NCBI GenBank assembly: GCA_002179805.1 | Contig: NAVB01000259.1 | Coordinates: 1-36,047, forward strand | Direction of reading: 5' to 3' | DNA length: 36,047 nt | Source of the DNA: Acanthamoeba lenticulata | Lineage: Eukaryota > Discosea > Longamoebia > Acanthamoebidae | Part shown: one piece after another, positions 31,781 to 36,047 of the stretch | Position numbering within the stretch: the stretch's first letter is position 1 | Layout: each line of letters starts with the position of its first letter | Made by a program: the position numbers and the translations under genes | Notes under the pieces: model-generated | Seen by the model: only the letters and a program-made list of their open reading frames with translations | What the model was told of the DNA's origin: nothing | Databases searched by the model: none

Positions 31781-33654
31781 CTAAGGGAAGAGGCCGCCGA
31801 GCCAAACGCGGACGAGGGCGGCAACCAGCGGGTGGTGTTGCAAGGCCGACGCGGCCGAGGCCTCGCTCGGGGACGGCTCCACCGTGGCCGATGGCTCTGC
31901 GGACGGCACCAGAGGCCCGCCCTGATCTACCGCCGGCGAGGAGGACGGCGAGGCCGCATCCGGCGCCTTAGAGGCAGACGGCGAGGGCGACGCTACCGCC
32001 GCCTTGGAGGCCGATGGCGAGGGCGATGCCGCAGCCGCCTTAGAGGCCGATGGCGATGCCTTGGACGAGGAAGGTGAGGGCGTTGCTGAGGACGATGAGG
32101 CGGCCGCCTTGGGCGAAGGTGAAGGTGAGGCGGCGGTGCCGCCGACAAGGCAGACCTGGCTGCCGCTGACGGTGAACTTGGAGGGCGACGGCACGACGCT
32201 GGCCAGGAGCGTCAGCTTGGTCGTGTCGGGCGTGGTCCAGTCGTCGAGCAAGAGGCCGCCCGTGTCGCCCGAGTTGGGGTTGAGGCTCCAGAAGAACTGG
32301 TCGGTGAAGCCCTGGGCCACGAGGTAGTCGGCCATGGCGTGGAGCCACGTGATGTCCTGCTGGACGTTGCTCTTGCCGCCCCACTCGCCCAGCATGAGGG
32401 CGCTGCCCGTCTGGCCGGGCACGAAGCCAAAGTGGGCGTTCCAAATGGCGGGCATGTTCGCCGGGTAGTTGCTCGCCGAGAAGTAGGGCTGGCCGCTCAC
32501 GGTCGGGCCGTACACGTGCGGGCTGTAGACGAGCTTGTACTGGTGGTTCAGCCTGACCGGGTTGGTCTTGACGCCCTACCAATTGACCATTTGCAACATG
32601 AGCACATGAAGAAGAACAAGAAAAAGAAGAAGAAGAAGAAGAAGGCAACAAGCGTCGCGGCGTACCGAGAGATTCTCGCCCCAGAAGCAGGGGTCAGAGG
32701 TGGAGGGCGAGTTGGCGGTTCCTTCGACAAAGATCAAGAAGCGGTTGCTCACGCTGTCGGCGATGGCGTTGGCGATGCGGGCCACGGCCGTGTTCCAGTC
32801 GGTGGAAGTGGATCCGGTGCCCCACGTCGTCGAGAAGGGCTCGTTCTATGACGATGACGAAACGCGTCAATAAACAACTTCACGGACAGGGAGGCGTTGG
32901 TCCAACCTTGATGTCGGCTGCGACGACGTTCCACTTGGTCTTGTAGCGGTTGAGAATTTGTGTCCAGCCCTGAATGACCTTGGACTCGGGGTAGGCGCTG
33001 TTGTACCAGCTACCGTCGGCCGTGTTGGTGTCCGCCTGGTGATCATTTTAGAATAAGATCTCAGCGATTTGGACAACCAGAAAAATGGGCGAAAGCGACG
33101 TACATCAAAAGAGTGGAGATCAAGCATGACGAGGATGCCACGGTTGGCCGCCTCGTCGATCACCTTGTCCATGAGGGCCAGTGCGGACTTCCCGGCCAAG
33201 TCAGAGTTGGGACCAAGGTCGCCACTCGACACGCTTCCGTCGTTGAACACAAGGCCCATGTAAAAGGGAAGCTGTTAGGCCAGCTCTCGGTTAGCCAATA
33301 AGACTTGTGCACGCAAACAGGCCAGACGCTTCGTACCCGAATGATGTTGAACTTGTTGGTTGTCATGAAATCAAAGAAGAACGAAAGGGTTTTACTCCAC
33401 AAGCCGTGGACGACGTTGTTGTGCGTGTTGAAGCCGAACCAGGAAAGACCCTTGAACTTGATCGGCTGCCCATTCAGCCAGAAGCTGCCCCTCTCCGACG
33501 TGAAGTTGAGCGAGGCAGAGTCGAAACAGGCGTCGGCGGCAGCAAGGCCAGCTCCGGAAGAGACAGACCAGGACCCGGAGAACGTCGTCGGCCCGACCCA
33601 CAGCGTTAGCGCTAGGATGGTGAAGAGGAAGCCACGGGCAAAGTTGGTGGGCAT
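31781..33654 (-). CDS. secreted glycoside hydrolase family 5 (cellulase-like), possible GPI anchor
   Basis: Five exons: 33654-33337, 33271-33104, 33035-32907, 32845-32666, 32575-31781, giving 529 residues. The start gives a signal peptide (MPTNFARGFLFTILALTLWV). The GH5 barrel follows: SFWLNGQPIKFKGLSWFGFN, FMTTNKFNIIRLPFYMG, RGILVMLDLHSFD, acid/base Glu207 in the NEP motif opening exon 4, LVYSPHVYGP, and nucleophile Glu329 in LMLGEWGG. After the barrel come about 100 residues of tandem Ser-Pro-Ala-Lys repeats (SPSPSASKA) and a hydrophobic end (PLVAALVRVWLGGLFP), which could be a glycosylated stalk with a GPI-anchor signal. Such enzymes cut beta-1,4-glucans; in an amoeba it could remodel its own cyst cellulose or digest food. 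All introns are phase 0. The stop TAG is 73 bases from the stop of the convergent gene on the left. Confidence 0.92.
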
Positions 33655-34090
33655 GTGTGGGCAAGCTAAGATGTTGTTTGTGGAGAGCAGAAAGCCTTCC
33701 TCTTTTCTAGTTGCTCCTCGTATTGGCTCCCCCACAGGGCCGTATGTAGTCCTGATCCCTGAGGGCGTTGCTCATTAATAGGTAGGATATCTTCAGTATT
33801 GGCTCTTTGTTGGATCAGCAGGATGACTTTCCGATTGGTCAGCAACCTCCGGACCTTACGACATCGAAGAATTGACACTGTGCATGCCTGGCTCTTGTTT
33901 CTGAGTACCCTGCGGGCTACCCGAAAGTATTCTGTATATATTGGTGTCGACGTAAAGTCGTCGTCAAGAAACAACGCTTCTTTGACGGACCAGACGAGGA
34001 AGGAGACTTACCTGAACGGGAGGACCGTGAAGGAGGGTAGTATAAAACGGTCCCAAGCGCAGACCACTGGCCATACACAACAATCACGAC
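33655..34090. promoter_or_regulatory. 436-bp divergent intergenic region with a TATA box
   Basis: This region separates the GH5 gene (starting at 33654, minus) from the oxygenase gene (34091, plus). TATAAAA lies at 34041-34047, 44-50 bases before the oxygenase ATG, so the transcript leader would be very short. TATATATT near 33934 is another AT element. For the GH5 side TATTAAT on the minus strand at about 33775 is the only candidate. No protein frame in the region looks coding. Confidence 0.55.
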
Positions 34091-34909
34091 ATGGAGAGCA
34101 CTGTGAGCGCGACACAACCCACCAACACTGCCCCAGCGGAAAACACTGGCGGCGATGTCACACAAGAAGAACTGACGACGTGGTTGCTGGCCAACTACGC
34201 GACCGAGCCCGAGCAGCCCGAGCTCTCGCCCCAGCAGCAGAACATGGACGCGTGGCTCAGCCCAGATGGCTTTGACGCCTCGCGCGTCAAGGTGCGCGAG
34301 CTGGAGGGTGGGCTGGACGGCTTCGGGATCGTCCTCGAGAACGTGCTCTCGCGCGCCGAGTGCCGCCGCATCATCGAAGAGACCGAGAAGGTGGGCTTCG
34401 GCCACCTTGGCGAGGGCAAGACGGGGCGGGCCTACCGCGGCAACTGCCGTCTTCAGATTGACGACGCTGGAGGCCAGGCGGGCCACGAGCTATGGAGGCG
34501 CATCGCTCCCTTCGTCCCCGCCACGCTGGAGCTGCCCGACGAGGCCGTCCCCTACAGCTACCTCGAGATGAACTCGCGCTACCGCTTCGCCAAGTACTTT
34601 GCAGGGCAAGGGTTCGCCATCCACGTCGACAAGCCCACCATCTACGAGCACGACCGCTGCAGCGTCTTCACGGTCAACATCTACCTCAACGACCTCCTGC
34701 CCGAGCAGGGCGGCCTCACGCGCTTCTTCCGGCGGATGACCGGCGGCCAGCCCGTGGCCAGCGCGGGCGGCTTGGCCGGCAGCGTCGCCATCTTCAAGCA
34801 GAGCCTCGTCCCTTACAGCCCCGTCCACGACGGCGAGAAGCTCCTCAGCGGCCTCAAGTACCTCATGAGGACCGACGTTGTCTATCGTCCCGTGAAGAGT
34901 GACCCCTGA
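34091..34909 (+). CDS. intronless 2-oxoglutarate/Fe(II)-dependent dioxygenase (prolyl-4-hydroxylase-like)
   Basis: One frame of 272 residues. The first ~60 residues are disordered (Gln/Glu/Pro/Thr-rich). The double-stranded beta-helix core carries the iron triad His178-x-Asp180 (GFAIHVDKP) and His246 (PYSPVHDGEK), followed by GLKYLMRTDVVYR, where a basic residue would hold the 2-oxoglutarate carboxylate. FTVNIYLND and GGLTRFF also match the family. No signal peptide or membrane helix is present, so it is probably cytosolic or nuclear. The substrate cannot be told; relatives hydroxylate prolines or other residues. A TATA box stands 50 bases upstream. The gene is free of introns, unlike most neighbours. 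Confidence 0.9.
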   Translation: MESTVSATQPTNTAPAENTGGDVTQEELTTWLLANYATEPEQPELSPQQQNMDAWLSPDGFDASRVKVRELEGGLDGFGIVLENVLSRAECRRIIEETEKVGFGHLGEGKTGRAYRGNCRLQIDDAGGQAGHELWRRIAPFVPATLELPDEAVPYSYLEMNSRYRFAKYFAGQGFAIHVDKPTIYEHDRCSVFTVNIYLNDLLPEQGGLTRFFRRMTGGQPVASAGGLAGSVAIFKQSLVPYSPVHDGEKLLSGLKYLMRTDVVYRPVKSDP

Positions 34910-35089
34910 CGCGTGGGAAACATGTCATAGATATATAATTTATTTAATTGGAAGTTAACTTTAAAAAACTATTCTGATAGTTTTATGGAATGGAGCAAAA
35001 TACTTAAATATGTTCCAATTTTGTTCTGGAATCATACAAGAAGGAAAGGACACAAAAAGGAAGGTCAAAGAGTTGTGCACAATGCTAGG

Positions 35090-35895
35090 ATGGAAACAGA
35101 AGGCGTGACAACCCTCGTCGACGATGCGTGTGCGAATGATCAACTCTGGCTGCCGGCAGAGCTGTGGGCCATGGTGTGCCAGAGTCTGAGCACGGCCGAC
35201 TTCGTGCGCCTCAGTTCCACTTGCTGGGCGCTTCGCTCTCACGTGCTCTCGCGAGTCCGCCACCACAAAGCCTTTTGCCCCGGTGCGTCTCTCTCTCTCT
35301 CTCTCTCGCGTGTCCTGGACCGGTGCAAGTCTTCCTGTTCTCCTTTATCCATTGAATTTTGTGGCTCATTTTTTTCCTTTTATTTTGTTTTGTGTGGACC
35401 GTTGGAATGCGATCACGTTGGGAGCAGGCTTTGTGATGGCAAGGAGCCAGGTCAAGAAGATCCTGCGCTTCCTGTCCACGCTGCCGGCCTTGATATCGCT
35501 CGACCTCTCCGAGTGGACCGACTGTCTCGGCGACTTTGTACGTGCTCTTCGCACGCAAATCACCATCATGCCCCATTGCCATCATCATGGTTGGCCTCTT
35601 TTTCTTCTCACGTGGGAATGTCGAGGCAGACGATGGAGTATCCGGCACAACTGGAGAAGCTGGTCGTCTGCTGGACATCCTTTGGCGACAAAGGTGCGCT
35701 TTCTTTTCCGTGCCTGGGCCGCTGCGTGCTCCACACACAAACATCCTGATGGTGGGGCGCCAATCAGGACTGAGGAAGCTGCCGATTGGCCTGTTGGAGC
35801 TGGACATCAGCAACACGATGGTCACCGGCGCGGGGCTCCGCGCCCTCGCGCGACTGCCGTCCTTGCGAGATCGTGCGGAAGGGTTGTGTTGTTGA
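35090..35895 (+). CDS. F-box/leucine-rich-repeat protein, copy 2
   Basis: Four exons: 35090-35282, 35428-35537, 35630-35693, 35768-35895, giving 164 residues with the same intron phases as copy 1 (21167-22106, opposite strand). The F-box reads LWLPAELWAMVCQSLSTADF and VRLSSTCWALRSHVLSRVRH. The N-terminal extension differs from copy 1 (ETEGVTTLVDDACAN against an acidic EEEEDVATVVDGGCGD). Exon 2 differs at several residues; exons 3-4 and the intron between them appear identical. A (TC)n tract follows the first donor, as in copy 1. An in-frame upstream ATG at 34985 would add 35 residues but that region looks non-coding. Confidence 0.8.
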
Positions 35896-36047
35896 GTCGT
35901 CGACGAGACTGGACGGGAAGGTTTGCGCCTGAACCATCGTAGTCAACTTCATGCAGTTGATGCATCTCCTCTGCGGTGCGTTTCTTTTCGCTGGGACGCC
36001 TGATGGAACGGTCCTCATCAACCACCACATCTTCCTCTTCCTCCTCT
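35630..36047 (-). repeat. inverted duplication, right arm (identical block, cut by window end)
   Basis: Reverse complement of 21015-21432 without gaps. It holds the last two exons of F-box/LRR copy 2 and, on the minus strand from 36047 to 35822, the 3' coding end of a second copy of the 19348-21240 gene. The rest of that gene copy should lie to the right of the window. Confidence 0.9.
35822..36047 (-). CDS. 3' end of a second copy of the 19348-21240 gene (partial)
   Basis: The minus strand encodes the same last ~75 residues as the plus-strand gene ending at 21240, including SIRRPSEKKRTAEEMHQLHE and LARTAVARGRGAPRR before the stop. The gene enters from beyond the window. Its end overlaps F-box/LRR copy 2 by 74 coding bases in antisense, exactly as in the left arm. 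Function unknown. Confidence 0.6.
   Translation of the reverse strand, partial: EEEEEDVVVDEDRSIRRPSEKKRTAEEMHQLHEVDYDGSGANLPVQSRRRLNNTTLPHDLARTAVARGRGAPRR

Noticed and set aside
1..36047. tRNA, rRNA, CRISPR array, insertion sequence, prophage or operon
   Set aside because: None seen on either strand; the intron-exon structure and AATAAA signals show nuclear eukaryotic DNA, where such bacterial features are not expected.

Overview
The window reads as nuclear DNA of a free-living amoeba, most probably Acanthamoeba or a close relative. The evidence is a GC-rich coding background, very dense genes, many short GT-AG introns with a GTACGT/GTGCGT-type donor, and gene families typical of Amoebozoa. 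The species is inferred from style only. I rebuilt the genes by hand from splice sites, reading phase and family motifs; for every complete multi-exon model the exon phases match and the summed length is a multiple of three.

Layout. 1-320: possible last exon of an upstream gene. 527-3711 (+): 14-exon type I membrane glycoprotein made of short beta-helix-like repeats. 3862-5206 (-): PIG3-type quinone oxidoreductase. 5284-6358: decayed or error-broken fragments, an HELAHN metallopeptidase-like end (-) and an LRR-like end (+). 6458-8985 (-): cereblon with an intact thalidomide-binding pocket. 9205-10698 (-): endonuclease/exonuclease/phosphatase-fold hydrolase. 10778-18000 (-): a 25-exon gene for a 1602-residue RCC1-chromodomain-BAH-AT-hook-ankyrin protein, the most novel object here. 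18122-19165 (+): intronless F-box/ankyrin protein resembling giant-virus ankyrin families. 19348-21240 (+): frameshifted protein I cannot name firmly. 21167-22106 (-): F-box/LRR gene. 22224-26977 (-): Ras GEF whose catalytic domain holds a ~350-residue insertion. 27324-29100 (+): BTB/T1-Sel1 protein. 29324-31707 (+): fungal-type transcription-factor-like protein. 31781-33654 (-): secreted GH5 glycosidase with a possible GPI signal. 34091-34909 (+): intronless 2OG-Fe(II) oxygenase. 35090-35895 (+): second F-box/LRR copy, followed to the window end by the reverse complement of the 3' end of the 19348-21240 gene. The two F-box/LRR copies form an inverted duplication with a 418-bp block that appears identical.

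Themes. Several products are candidate substrate receptors for ubiquitin ligases: cereblon for CUL4, three F-box proteins for SCF, and a BTB protein for CUL3. The RCC1-chromo-BAH protein looks like a multivalent chromatin reader. The Ras GEF and BTB-Sel1 proteins suggest signalling. The beta-helix glycoprotein and GH5 enzyme act at or outside the cell surface. There is no operon logic; many genes are divergent or closely packed. I found no tRNA, rRNA, CRISPR array or transposon.
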